A stretch of DNA of 64,000 bases from CAZIAK01 sp964537035 (GTDB lineage Bacteria; Planctomycetota; B15-G4): NCBI GenBank assembly GCA_964537035.1, contig CAZIAK010000002.1, forward strand, positions 1 through 64,000, written 5' to 3'. Made by a program: the position numbers and the translations under genes. Below are positions 17,054 to 25,656 of the stretch, one piece after another (positions within the stretch are counted from its first letter, which is position 1; the number at the start of each line of letters is the position of its first letter). A model generated the notes under the pieces. It was not told the origin of the DNA. It did not search any database and worked only from the letters and a program-made list of their open reading frames with translations.

Positions 17054-18049
17054 GTGTCACAGATCATCTTGTTGGGCCCTCAAGACGAGCAGCCCACCCT
17101 GGCCCAGACCCTGGCGGACGTGAGCGAGCTCTCGCCAGACACCCCCGTCGCCCTGATCACAGCGGGCCGTGAGAGTCGCGAGGCCGAAGACGAAGACATC
17201 GTCTCCCTGCTCGACCATCCCGTGCGCAACCTCTCACTCTTCGCCAGAGGTGAAAAGATCTTCCGGGACGACCCCGACCTCTTCGCCGGCTTGCGCTTGC
17301 GCCACGATCACTCCCGGCAACTCCAGGCGCTCTACCGACGACGCCTCGATCACGCCATGGACGGCGCCTGCGAAGTGCTGGAAACCAGCGGCCATGACAA
17401 AGACGAATGGCTGGTGCTGGAGCGGCTCAGCGAGCGCAGCGCCCACATGGTGAAAGAGGTCTTCGAGGAGGCCATGGCCGCGGTGCGCGAGCTCGATCAC
17501 AACCACCTGCTGAGGCTCGACGCGTTGCGCGACGAGTTCGCCGACGAATGGAAACCCGACGAGCGAGAAGCGGTCATCGAGGCCAAGCAACAGGTCGCTC
17601 ATGAGCTGTCCGACTGCGGCGCCCTGCTCGTGGCCGGTGGGCACGTGGTGGTGCTCTTGAACCGACTACGGCTCTTCGGCCTGGCCCAGCTGGTCACCGA
17701 GGCTGAGAGCCCGCTGCCCGTCCTGGCCTGGTCCGCTGGAGCCATGGCCTTCACCACACGGGTGGTCGCTTTTCACGATCGCCCGCCCCAAGGCAGAGGA
17801 CACGCCGAGGTGCTCGAGTCGGGGCTAGGCCTGGCCCCCGACGTGGTGGCCCTGCCCCACGCCAGCCAACGGCTGCTGCTCGACGACGAGATGCGCGTGT
17901 CGATCCTGGCCCGGCGCATGAAACCGGCGCTGTGCCTGGCCCTCGACAATGACGCAAGGGCCGACTGGGATGGCCAACGCTGGAGGAGTGGCGGACAGAC
18001 CCAGCGCCTGAACATCGATGGCACCGTGACCGAATGGAGCACCTCGTGA
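17054..18049 (+). CDS. Peptidase S51/cyanophycinase-like hydrolase
   Basis: Protein of 331 residues with the type-1 glutamine-amidotransferase-like fold of peptidase family S51. Evidence is the N-terminal strand IILLGPQDEQPTL, the GGHVVVLLNRL segment before the nucleophile elbow, and VLAWSAGAMAFTTRVVAFHD carrying the nucleophile Ser in WSAGAM. S51 members cleave Asp-X dipeptides (peptidase E) or cyanophycin beta-Asp-Arg bonds. The insert at residues 60-180 is helical and charged and is not typical of peptidase E. GTG start. Placed between ATP-grasp ligases and an esterase, it may degrade or trim the operon's own product, as cyanophycinase does for cyanophycin. Confidence 0.78.
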   Translation: MSQIILLGPQDEQPTLAQTLADVSELSPDTPVALITAGRESREAEDEDIVSLLDHPVRNLSLFARGEKIFRDDPDLFAGLRLRHDHSRQLQALYRRRLDHAMDGACEVLETSGHDKDEWLVLERLSERSAHMVKEVFEEAMAAVRELDHNHLLRLDALRDEFADEWKPDEREAVIEAKQQVAHELSDCGALLVAGGHVVVLLNRLRLFGLAQLVTEAESPLPVLAWSAGAMAFTTRVVAFHDRPPQGRGHAEVLESGLGLAPDVVALPHASQRLLLDDEMRVSILARRMKPALCLALDNDARADWDGQRWRSGGQTQRLNIDGTVTEWSTS

Positions 18050-19185
18050 CCCTGGCCATCGAAGCCTTCACGACCAGCGACACCGTCAACCCGGCCGGGG
18101 TCGACGAGTTTCTCAACGGCCGCTCCATGCCCCTGGTTGAAGGCGATCGGCTCACGTTTGTCTGGCGCGGCGAAGCCAAGGCCGTGCAGCTCATGCACTG
18201 GATCTTCAGCCTGCCCTCAGAGGTGCCCCTCGAGCGCATCGAGAACACCGACCTCTGGTACACGGTGGTCACCCAGCTGCCCCGTGCCTCCAGGGTCGAG
18301 TACAAGTTCCTGGTCGAGACCGACGCAGGGCGACAGCTGCTCCGAGACCCGCTCAATCCCCAGTTGGCCCACGACCCGTTCGGGGCCAATTCCGTGGCCA
18401 CATCCGCGGGCTACGAAGACCCCGAATGGAGCGACCCGGACCCTGCCGCGAAGAAGGGCAAGCTCGAACGGACCAAGCTGCACAGCGAGGCCTACGGAGA
18501 CGATCGCCAGATCACCGTCTACCTCCCCGCCGCCCACCGGGAGTTCGGCCGCTATCCCCTGCTGGTGGCCCACGACGGCTCGGACTACGTGCGCTTCAGC
18601 CAGCTCAAGGTCGTCCTGGACAACCTGATCCATCGCCTCGAGATCCCACCGATCGTGGTGGCCATGACCGACCCGAAGGACCGCCTGGTGGAGTACGCCG
18701 GCGACCCTCGCCAGGCCATTCATATCGCCGAAGAGCTGCTGCCCGCCCTGGAGCGCCGCTACCCCATCGTCCAGCGCCCGGATGCCAGAGCCTTGATGGG
18801 CGCCAGCTTCGGCGCTGTGGCCGCCCTGTCCACCGCCTGCCGCCGCCCAGGCCTCTTCGGCAAGCTGCTGCTGCAGTCCGGGTCCTTTGCCTTCACCGAC
18901 ATCGGCCCCAGCAACCGCGGCGAGGTCTTTGCCCCCGTGGTCGACTTCATCAACGACTTTCGCCGCGAACCCGTGCGCTGCTCTGAGCAGGTCTTCGTCA
19001 GCTGCGGCGTGTTCGAATCACTGATCTACGAGAACCGCTCCCTGGTGCCCGTGCTGCAGTCCACGGGCATGTCCGTGCGCTACGTCGAGTCCCATGACGG
19101 GCACAACTGGGAGAACTGGCGAGACCGTCTGCGCGAAGGATTGTCCTGGTTGTTCCCCGGCCCGCTCTGGTTGGTCTACGACTGA
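18046..19185 (+). CDS. Enterochelin-esterase-like alpha/beta hydrolase
   Basis: Esterase of 379 residues from GTG 18046, chosen because GGAG lies 6 nt upstream and the codon overlaps the previous stop (GTGA); an in-frame ATG at 18034 is possible. Residues 1-120 look like the early-Ig/CBM48-like N-domain of the Fes/D1 esterases (RLTFVWRGEAKAVQLM, WYTVV, RVEYKFLV). The catalytic domain has RQITVYLPAAH, nucleophile elbow LMGASFGAVAAL, and the terminal SHDGHNWENWRD with the catalytic His. Fes-type enzymes hydrolyse cyclic or linear esters of siderophores. Here the substrate is more likely the product of the ATP-grasp ligases in the same operon. Confidence 0.85.
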   Translation: MTLAIEAFTTSDTVNPAGVDEFLNGRSMPLVEGDRLTFVWRGEAKAVQLMHWIFSLPSEVPLERIENTDLWYTVVTQLPRASRVEYKFLVETDAGRQLLRDPLNPQLAHDPFGANSVATSAGYEDPEWSDPDPAAKKGKLERTKLHSEAYGDDRQITVYLPAAHREFGRYPLLVAHDGSDYVRFSQLKVVLDNLIHRLEIPPIVVAMTDPKDRLVEYAGDPRQAIHIAEELLPALERRYPIVQRPDARALMGASFGAVAALSTACRRPGLFGKLLLQSGSFAFTDIGPSNRGEVFAPVVDFINDFRREPVRCSEQVFVSCGVFESLIYENRSLVPVLQSTGMSVRYVESHDGHNWENWRDRLREGLSWLFPGPLWLVYD

Positions 19186-19270
19186 GCAGAACGGCGGCAG
19201 CCCCCTTTCACCCGCTACGCCCATGGGTCATCATGGGCACCTCTTCAACGTATCTTCACGGAGCCTTGTC

Positions 19271-20527
19271 GTGGCAGACATCACCCGCCGAATCGGCCTG
19301 TCCCTGGGGGCCGACCTCTGCTGGCCTCGCTGCTTCGAGGCGATCTTCGCCCAGCTCGATCCCGTGCTCGATGTGGGTGGCGACAGGGTCAAGCTCACCG
19401 TCGAGCGCATGGCCATCGAGCCCTTCGATCTCAAGGCCACCACACCCTACGACGTGATCCTCGATCGGGTGACCCACTGGTATCACACCCGCCGAGAGCG
19501 GCTGAAAAAGGCCGTGCTCATGGACGGCGTCTACGTGCTGAACAACCCCTGGACCCTGCAGTCCATGGAGAAGCAGACCACGTACTGCGCCATGATCCGG
19601 CTCGGCCTGCCCGTGCCCGACACATGGATGGTCCCGCCCAAAGAGTACGAGCACAGCGACGACCTTGAGCCGACCCTGCAGCGCTACGCCCGGCTGTTCG
19701 ACCTGGGCTCGGTTGGCGAGCAGATCGGCTACCCCATGTTCATGAAGCCCTACGACGGCGGCGCATGGAAGGGCGTCTCGCGCATCGACAACGAAGAGCA
19801 GCTGCGCAGCGCCTACGAGCTCAGCGGACGCATGGTCATGCATCTGCAGAAGTCCGTCCCCGACTTCGATCTGTTCGCCCGTTGCATCGGCGTGGGGCCC
19901 CAGCTCCGTTGCGTCAACTACAAGCCTGACGCGCCCCTGCACGACCGCTACAGCACAGACCCCCTGGGCGCCACCGACGACGACCTGAACACCCTGCGGC
20001 AGATGACCCTGACCATCAACGCGTTCTTCGGTTGGGACTTCAATTCCTGCGAGGCCCTGCGAGACGGCAGCGGGGTGTGGCAACCCATCGACTTCGCCAA
20101 CGCCTGCCCGGACAGCCAGGTCACCTCGCTGCACTACCACTTCCCCTGGTTGGTCATCGCCAAGCTCAAGTGGTCGATCTTCTGTGCCGCCACCAAACGG
20201 CCCATGCGCCTGCACGTCGACTGGGAGCCCTTCTTCGCGGCAGCCCGAGAGACCGAGGGAGCGTCCCTTGCCGAACGGCTGGGCGCCTACGCGGCCATCG
20301 CCAACGAGCGCTTCGAAACCGAGCGCTTCGAGGCCTTCTGCGCCGAGCACCTGAGCCACATCGACGAGGTGGCCTGGGACTACTTCGCCACGGACGACGC
20401 CCACGAAGCGGTGCGGCAGAAGGTCATCTCGCTGTTCCCCGAACACGAATTCGACGAGTTCACCGAGCTCTTCTGGCAGCGCATCCAAGACTGGCGCGCG
20501 GACAACGCCGCGCCGAGCCCCCGCTGA
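19271..20527 (+). CDS. ATP-grasp protein (divergent, copy 4)
   Basis: ATP-grasp-like protein of 418 residues starting at GTG 19271 (GGAG 7 nt upstream). The first residues read MADITRRIGLSLGADLCWP. Core motifs are KAVLMDGVYVLNNPWTLQSMEKQTTYCAMIRLGLPVP, YPMFMKPYDGGAWKGVSRI (ATP lysine loop) and a late WQPIDFANACPDSQVTSLHYHFPWL. It is more distant from the other three ligases and has a C-terminal helical tail of about 90 residues. An 85-bp gap follows the esterase gene and a second esterase follows 44 bp later, so it belongs to the same operon. The function is unknown beyond probable ATP-dependent ligation. Confidence 0.78.
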   Translation: MADITRRIGLSLGADLCWPRCFEAIFAQLDPVLDVGGDRVKLTVERMAIEPFDLKATTPYDVILDRVTHWYHTRRERLKKAVLMDGVYVLNNPWTLQSMEKQTTYCAMIRLGLPVPDTWMVPPKEYEHSDDLEPTLQRYARLFDLGSVGEQIGYPMFMKPYDGGAWKGVSRIDNEEQLRSAYELSGRMVMHLQKSVPDFDLFARCIGVGPQLRCVNYKPDAPLHDRYSTDPLGATDDDLNTLRQMTLTINAFFGWDFNSCEALRDGSGVWQPIDFANACPDSQVTSLHYHFPWLVIAKLKWSIFCAATKRPMRLHVDWEPFFAAARETEGASLAERLGAYAAIANERFETERFEAFCAEHLSHIDEVAWDYFATDDAHEAVRQKVISLFPEHEFDEFTELFWQRIQDWRADNAAPSPR

Positions 20528-20571
20528 AGCCCGTCCCACCTGCCTCAGCCTGCAAACACCGGAGAGTGTGA

Positions 20572-21315
20572 GTGACCACCGATCAGAAGATGACCAGCCG
20601 CTGGCACTCCCAGCGCACGGGCGAAGAGATGCTCATGGTGCGCTGGGGACACTTCGGCACGCCCGTGCTGGTCTTCCCCACCGCTGGAGGTGACGCCGAA
20701 GAGATCGAGCGCATGCTGATGATCAAGGTGCTTGAGCCCCTGATCTCCGGCGGCGCCGTCAAGGTCTACTCCATCGACTCCGTGGCCGCTCGCGACTGGA
20801 GCGACCAAGAGGTTTCCGGGCAGAGCAAGGCCCTGCTGCTCGACGGCTTTCAGCAGTACGTGCGCCACGAGGTGGTCCCTGCCATTCGCAACGACTGTGA
20901 CGACCCGGACATCAGCATCGTCACCGCGGGCGCCTCCATCGGCGGGTTCAACGCCCTGTCCATGGTCTGCCGCTTCCCGGACGCGTTCTCCAAGGCCATC
21001 TGCATGAGCGGCAGCTACGACGTGGAGCGATTCATGAAGAATCTCCATGGCCCGAGCCCCGAGTTTCACCTGGCCTCGCCGTTGCGTTTCCTACCCGGTC
21101 TCGAAGACGGCCCCCTGCTCAACACCCTGCGCACCCGCGAGGTGGTCATGGCCCACGGCGGCGGGCGGTACGAAGACCCTGAGCAAGACTGGAAGATGGC
21201 CGCCCTGCTCGGGCAGAAGGGCATCCCCAACCGGGTCGACCCATGGGGCGAAGACTACAACCACGACTGGCCCACCTGGCGAGCCATGCTGCCGAAGTAC
21301 CTCGGCGAACTCTGA
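20572..21315 (+). CDS. Esterase, alpha/beta-hydrolase fold
   Basis: Putative esterase of 247 residues (GTG start behind GGAGAG). The fold is shown by MLMVRWGHFGTPVLVFPTAGGDAEE, the nucleophile elbow TAGASIGGFNAL (Ser between Ala and Ile), and the His-containing C-terminal DPWGEDYNHDWPTWRAML. It resembles small 'putative esterase' proteins found next to ATP-grasp ligases, and it is the second hydrolase of this fold in the operon. The last base of its stop codon (21315) is directly followed by the GTG of the porin gene (21316), so translation is probably coupled. No signal peptide: cytoplasmic. Confidence 0.82.
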   Translation: MTTDQKMTSRWHSQRTGEEMLMVRWGHFGTPVLVFPTAGGDAEEIERMLMIKVLEPLISGGAVKVYSIDSVAARDWSDQEVSGQSKALLLDGFQQYVRHEVVPAIRNDCDDPDISIVTAGASIGGFNALSMVCRFPDAFSKAICMSGSYDVERFMKNLHGPSPEFHLASPLRFLPGLEDGPLLNTLRTREVVMAHGGGRYEDPEQDWKMAALLGQKGIPNRVDPWGEDYNHDWPTWRAMLPKYLGEL

Positions 21316-22686
21316 GTGGACCTGCGCAGAGGCCTGCCGCTCGCGTTGATGTGCTGCGCGCTCAGTCCTGTGGTGCCGAGCCTGAGGGCTCAAACACCCG
21401 CCCCTCAGCCAACGACAACTTCAGACACCAGCGACGAAACGAGCGAGGCCCTGCGCCGGGTAGCCGAAGCCCTGGCCCGGGACACCAGCCTCTCTCCCGA
21501 TCTGCGAGAGGCCCTGGCTGACCTTGTGGGAGCCCTCGAACAGGAGCGGGCCGCACCACACAGCGCCCTCGCCGCAGACCTGCAGAGGCTCACGCTCCGG
21601 GCCGACGAGCAGGACCGCCTGCTGGGTTCTCTGGCCCAGGTGGTCGAGAGCCTGAACGTCTACGGTGATCTGCGCCTGCGCCACGAGACCGACACCTCTC
21701 GGGACAACGCCCCCGCGCGCAACCGCGAGCGCATGCGCCTGCGTGTGGGCGCCAACGTCGCAGTCAATGAAGAGTTCGAAGTGGGCCTGCGCCTGGTCAC
21801 CGGCGACAGAAGAGACCCCAACTCGACCCACCAGACCCTGGGTACGGTGTTCGACAGCAACGAGGTCAGCATCGACAGGGCTTACCTCGACTACCACCCG
21901 CTCAGCCAACCCCAGCTGTGGATCCGTGCGGGCAAGTTCGCCCACCCCTTCCGATCGAACCCGGTCTACGGCGAGCTGGTCTGGGACGCAGACGTGCAGC
22001 CCGAAGGCGTGGCCATGGGCTATCGGGCAGCGGACACCGCCGGCTTCCAGCGCCTCGACTTCGTGGCCGGTGAGTACATCATCCTGGAGCAGAACGCTGG
22101 CGACGAGGCCAGCGCCTTCGTGGCTCAGGTCTCCGGCCAGACATCCCTCGCTCCCGCATGGGACCTGACCACGGCCCTGGGCTACAGCCGCTACAGCCAT
22201 CTGTCGCCCGATGGCAGCGCAGCGGTGGTAGGGGACAACGGCGGCAACGCCCTGGCAGCCAATGGTGACTTCGCCAGCCGCTTCTCCCTGGTCAATCCCC
22301 TCGTGACCGTGACCCACACCGGGCTGGAGAGGCCGCTCACCTTCTCTGGCGAGTACGTCTCCAACACCCGGGCGAAGGGCCCCCTGGGCACGGGCTGGGC
22401 GGTGGGAACCGCCTATGGCCAGACCCGCGACCAGGACGACTGGCGCGTCTACTACCAGTACCAGGACATCGAACAGGACGCGGTGCTCACGCCCTTTGCC
22501 CAGGACGACTTCTTGCGCATGAGCCACTTTCGGGGCCACCTCGCTGGCTGGCAATATCAGGTCCGGCGAGACGTCCAGCTGCACCTCTGGGGCCTGGTCA
22601 CCACGCGAAAGACCGGCATCCCTACCGCCGCCACAGAGCGCAATCACCAGTGGCGCCTGAGGGCAGACCTCAACATCAAGTTCTGA
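21316..22686 (+). CDS. Porin-like outer-membrane beta-barrel
   Basis: Secreted protein of 456 residues with an N-terminal signal peptide (RRGLPLALMCCALSPVVPSLRAQ, cleavage near 25). Residues 35-100 form a charged helical or coiled-coil segment, and the rest is rich in alternating amphipathic strands such as VYGDLRLRHETDTS, RERMRLRVGANVAVN and EVGLRLVTGD. It ends in a barrel-like strand with a C-terminal Phe (WRLRADLNIKF). This fits the putative-porin family seen in Planctomycetes and Proteobacteria. It follows the esterase gene with no gap and precedes a periplasmic binding lipoprotein by 7 nt, so it may move the operon's substrate or product across the outer membrane. Confidence 0.8.
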   Translation: MDLRRGLPLALMCCALSPVVPSLRAQTPAPQPTTTSDTSDETSEALRRVAEALARDTSLSPDLREALADLVGALEQERAAPHSALAADLQRLTLRADEQDRLLGSLAQVVESLNVYGDLRLRHETDTSRDNAPARNRERMRLRVGANVAVNEEFEVGLRLVTGDRRDPNSTHQTLGTVFDSNEVSIDRAYLDYHPLSQPQLWIRAGKFAHPFRSNPVYGELVWDADVQPEGVAMGYRAADTAGFQRLDFVAGEYIILEQNAGDEASAFVAQVSGQTSLAPAWDLTTALGYSRYSHLSPDGSAAVVGDNGGNALAANGDFASRFSLVNPLVTVTHTGLERPLTFSGEYVSNTRAKGPLGTGWAVGTAYGQTRDQDDWRVYYQYQDIEQDAVLTPFAQDDFLRMSHFRGHLAGWQYQVRRDVQLHLWGLVTTRKTGIPTAATERNHQWRLRADLNIKF

Positions 22687-22693
22687 GGACCAG

Positions 22694-23854
22694 ATGGGTA
22701 CTCGATCACCAATCTCTGGCTCGCCCAGGCGCTGCTTGGCTGGCCTGCTCCTCGCACTGCTCAGCGCCTGCGCTGCACCCGGACACGACGCCGACCGACG
22801 GGCCCACCTGCGCTACGTGGGCTCGTCCACCATCGCTCACTTCATGCGCAGCGCCGCGCAGACCTACTCCGCCGCGTCCTTCTCACTCGACACAGCCCCT
22901 GAAAGCTCCGGGGGCGAGGCCGCGCTGCTCGCAGGCGAAGCAGACCTCGCGGGAGTGGCGCGCCCACCCACCGCCCAGGTCTTGGCCGCGGGGGTGTCCG
23001 CCGTCGAGATCGGCAGGGACGCCATCGCCATCGTGGTTCATCCAGACAATCCGGTGAACGATCTCTCCCTTGCCCAGCTGAAAGGCATCTTCGGCGGCGT
23101 CATCGACAACTGGTCCCAGGTCGGCGGACAAGACCTGGCCATCGTGCCGTTCGTGGTGGGCCCTGAGTCAGCGACTCACTACGTCTTTCGTTCTGCCGTC
23201 CTGGGATCGACGGAGTACGGCGGCTGCCAGGTGGTGCGCCCCGATCCGGAGATCATCACCCGGGTGTCCCAGACGCCCGGCGCCATCGGGCAGATCAGCT
23301 TCGCCTTCCTGGCTGGCGCATCCGATGTACACCCGATCGCCGTGGAGGGGCAGGCGCCCACGGTGACCAACTTCGACTACCCCATCACCCGCCCCCTCTA
23401 CCTGCTCTGGAACAAGGGCCATGCAGAAGTCCACGAGTTCGTCGACTGGGCGCTGACTGAGCCTGGCCAACAGGTGGTCATGGGGCACTTCGTGGGCAAC
23501 AGGGTCATCGCCTCGGTCCAGGCAGGCGCAGGCGCAGCCTCGCGAACACCCACCGTCACCAACGGTCATCTCGTGGTCTTCACCGACACCCAAACGGTCG
23601 ATGATGGCGGACTCTTCTACTACCCCCACCTGGGCTATCAGGTCCTCACCCGCAGCGGGCAGCGAGTCCGCCGGGTGCCCAATCATCGGGGGGACAATGA
23701 CGAGAGCCCCACCCGGGTGCCCCTGCCACCGGGCACCTATCTGATTCGAGCAGAGACCGCCGACGCTGGCACCGCCGAGTTCTTCGTCACCATCGTCTCA
23801 GGCGAGACCACCACCGTGTCCGTGGCCGAGCTGCGTCAGCGGTCGGGCTTGTAG
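22694..23854 (+). CDS. PstS-like substrate-binding lipoprotein
   Basis: Protein of 386 residues with a lipoprotein signal (LAGLLLALLSACAAPG, Cys near 27). The core is a PstS-like type II binding protein: LRYVGSSTIAHFM anion-binding loop, SSGGEAALLAGEADLAGVARPP, FGGVIDNWSQVGG, and NFDYPITRPLYLLWNKG. About 130 residues follow the binding fold, with a beta-rich C-terminal domain (PPGTYLIRAETADAGTAEFFVTIVSGETTTVSV) not found in PstS. No PstABC genes are here. It is the last gene of the ATP-grasp/esterase operon and its end overlaps the convergent asparagine synthetase gene by 19 nt. It may bind phosphate or another anion; the ligand is not proved. Confidence 0.78.
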   Translation: MGTRSPISGSPRRCLAGLLLALLSACAAPGHDADRRAHLRYVGSSTIAHFMRSAAQTYSAASFSLDTAPESSGGEAALLAGEADLAGVARPPTAQVLAAGVSAVEIGRDAIAIVVHPDNPVNDLSLAQLKGIFGGVIDNWSQVGGQDLAIVPFVVGPESATHYVFRSAVLGSTEYGGCQVVRPDPEIITRVSQTPGAIGQISFAFLAGASDVHPIAVEGQAPTVTNFDYPITRPLYLLWNKGHAEVHEFVDWALTEPGQQVVMGHFVGNRVIASVQAGAGAASRTPTVTNGHLVVFTDTQTVDDGGLFYYPHLGYQVLTRSGQRVRRVPNHRGDNDESPTRVPLPPGTYLIRAETADAGTAEFFVTIVSGETTTVSVAELRQRSGL

Positions 23855-25512
23855 GCGTCCGAGTGCACGCCCTTCATGGCCCGGCCTGACGGGTCGGCGG
23901 CCGCGGCAAAACTTGCGTCCCAGGCCATGGCGGCGGGCGTCGAACAGGCGATGGACGGCCCTCCCGGCACAAGCGCAGCAGCCTGTGCACCGGGGAAGTG
24001 CTCCTCAAAGAGAGCCCGGTACAGGTAAGCCTCTTTCGTCGCCGGTGTGTTCTGGGGGAAGCGATCCCCCGCTTGCGCCCAGAGCTCGTCGCTCAACTCT
24101 GCCTCGGCGTGTGCCTTCAGCGAGTCGATCCAGCCGTAGCCCACACCGTCAGAGAACTGCTCCTTCTGGCGCCAGAGGACCTCGTCCGGGATCAGCCCGG
24201 TGAAGGCCTCGCGCAGGGCGTGCTTCTCCATGCGCCCCTCGCTGACCATCTTGTGCACCGGGTCGAAGGACATGGCCACATCGAGGAAGTCGCGATCGAG
24301 AAAGGGCACCCGCGCCTCCACGCCCCAGGCCGCCATGGACTTGTTCGCTCGCAGGCAGTCAAAGCGATGCAGCGAGTCGAGCTTGTCCACGGTCTCGTCG
24401 TGAAACGCCTCGCTGTCCGGCGCCTTGTGAAAGTAGAGATAGCCCCCGAAGATCTCGTCGCTGCCCTCTCCCGAGAGCACCATCTTCACGCCGTTGGCCT
24501 TGATGTGGCGGGCCAGCAGAAACATGGGCGTGCTGGCCCGCACCGTGGTGACGTCGAAGGTCTCGATGTGACGAATGACCTCGGACAGGGCATCGATCCC
24601 CTCTTGCACGGTGTAGATCAGCTCGTGGTGCACGCAGTCGATCGCGTCCGCCACCGCTCGCGCCGCGGCCAGGTCGGGCGAGCCCTCCAGGCCAATGGCG
24701 AACGAGTGCAACCTGGGCCACCAGGCCGCGCCTTCGTCGTCCTGTTCGATGCGATGGGCCGCGTACCGGGCGGCGATGGCGGCGACCAGGGACGAGTCGA
24801 GCCCCCCTGAGAGCAAGACGCCGTAGGGCACATCGCACATGAGCTGGCTGTGCACCGCGGCCTCGAAAGAGCCCCGCAGCAGGTCGAGGTCGAGGGGCAC
24901 GCCCCGGGTGACCGCCACGTCGCGCCAGGCCGGCTCGTAGTAGCGCACGGGCTGCTCGTCGGCGGAGGTCTGGTAATGACCCGGGGGAAACTCGTCGAGG
25001 GTGACGCAGTGCTCGATCAACGCCTTCAGCTCAGAGGCCACGTACAGCCGCCCCTCTGCGTCCCGCCCCGTGTAGAGAGGGATCACACCCATGGGATCCC
25101 GGGCGATGAACCACTGGCCGCGCTCCTGATCGCAGAGCACGAAGGCGAAGATGCCGTTCAGATCGTTCAAGAAGCCCGGCCCCCGTTGCTCGAACAGGGG
25201 CAGCAGCACCTCGCAGTCGCTGGCCGTGGCGAACGTGTACGGAGCGCTCAGTCCGGCGCTGAGGCCACGGTGGTTGTAGATCTCACCGTTGACCGCCAAG
25301 GCCATGTCTCTGGACGTATGCAACAGCGGCTGGGCGCCTGTGCCCGGGTCGACGATGGCCAGACGTTCGTGGGCCAGCAGCGCGCGCTCACCCAGCCAGA
25401 GACCGCTCCAGTCGGGACCCCGGTGGCGCATGGTGGCGGACATCTGCAGGGCGCGCTTGCGCAGGGACGCCACGTCGCCGTCGATCTCGAGGATGGCCAG
25501 GATGGAGCACAT
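23836..25512 (-). CDS. asnB: Asparagine synthetase (glutamine-hydrolysing), AsnB type
   Basis: Enzyme of 558 residues converting aspartate, ATP and glutamine to asparagine. The start is fixed by the N-terminal catalytic Cys2 (MCSILAIL). The glutaminase domain has RHRGPDW and NGEIYNH; the synthetase domain has the PP-loop LSGGLDSS (235-241). The length fits the E. coli AsnB group. It overlaps the end of the convergent PstS-like gene. Its 144-bp upstream region holds a 17-bp near-perfect palindrome. It could supply asparagine for general use or feed the amide chemistry encoded next door. Confidence 0.95.
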   Translation of the reverse strand: MCSILAILEIDGDVASLRKRALQMSATMRHRGPDWSGLWLGERALLAHERLAIVDPGTGAQPLLHTSRDMALAVNGEIYNHRGLSAGLSAPYTFATASDCEVLLPLFEQRGPGFLNDLNGIFAFVLCDQERGQWFIARDPMGVIPLYTGRDAEGRLYVASELKALIEHCVTLDEFPPGHYQTSADEQPVRYYEPAWRDVAVTRGVPLDLDLLRGSFEAAVHSQLMCDVPYGVLLSGGLDSSLVAAIAARYAAHRIEQDDEGAAWWPRLHSFAIGLEGSPDLAAARAVADAIDCVHHELIYTVQEGIDALSEVIRHIETFDVTTVRASTPMFLLARHIKANGVKMVLSGEGSDEIFGGYLYFHKAPDSEAFHDETVDKLDSLHRFDCLRANKSMAAWGVEARVPFLDRDFLDVAMSFDPVHKMVSEGRMEKHALREAFTGLIPDEVLWRQKEQFSDGVGYGWIDSLKAHAEAELSDELWAQAGDRFPQNTPATKEAYLYRALFEEHFPGAQAAALVPGGPSIACSTPAAMAWDASFAAAADPSGRAMKGVHSDAYKPDR

Positions 25513-25595
25513 GGGCCCAGGTGTAGCAGAGCAGCTGGGCCACATCACCCCTCGGCTGCCGAGCGGGCCCTGGCCAGCGGAGATGACCGCCCCCA

Positions 25596-25612
25596 CGGTA
25601 CGGACCGTACCG
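25596..25612. promoter_or_regulatory. Near-perfect 17-bp palindrome upstream of asnB
   Basis: CGGTACGG and CCGTACCG form 8-bp inverted arms around one central A, 84 bp before the asnB start and just downstream of the MMPL gene's stop (25657). Size and symmetry suit a dimeric repressor site. It is followed by a run of GAGCAGA-like direct repeats at about 25612-25646. No cognate regulator can be named. Confidence 0.45.
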
Positions 25613-25656
25613 AGCAGACAGAGCAGAGCAGGCCGAGCAGACGAGCCGAAAGGGCG

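Noticed and set aside
23836..23854. Overlap of the PstS-like and asnB gene ends as a sign of frameshift or truncation
   Set aside because: Both proteins reach a plausible natural C-terminus; a short convergent overlap is enough to explain it.
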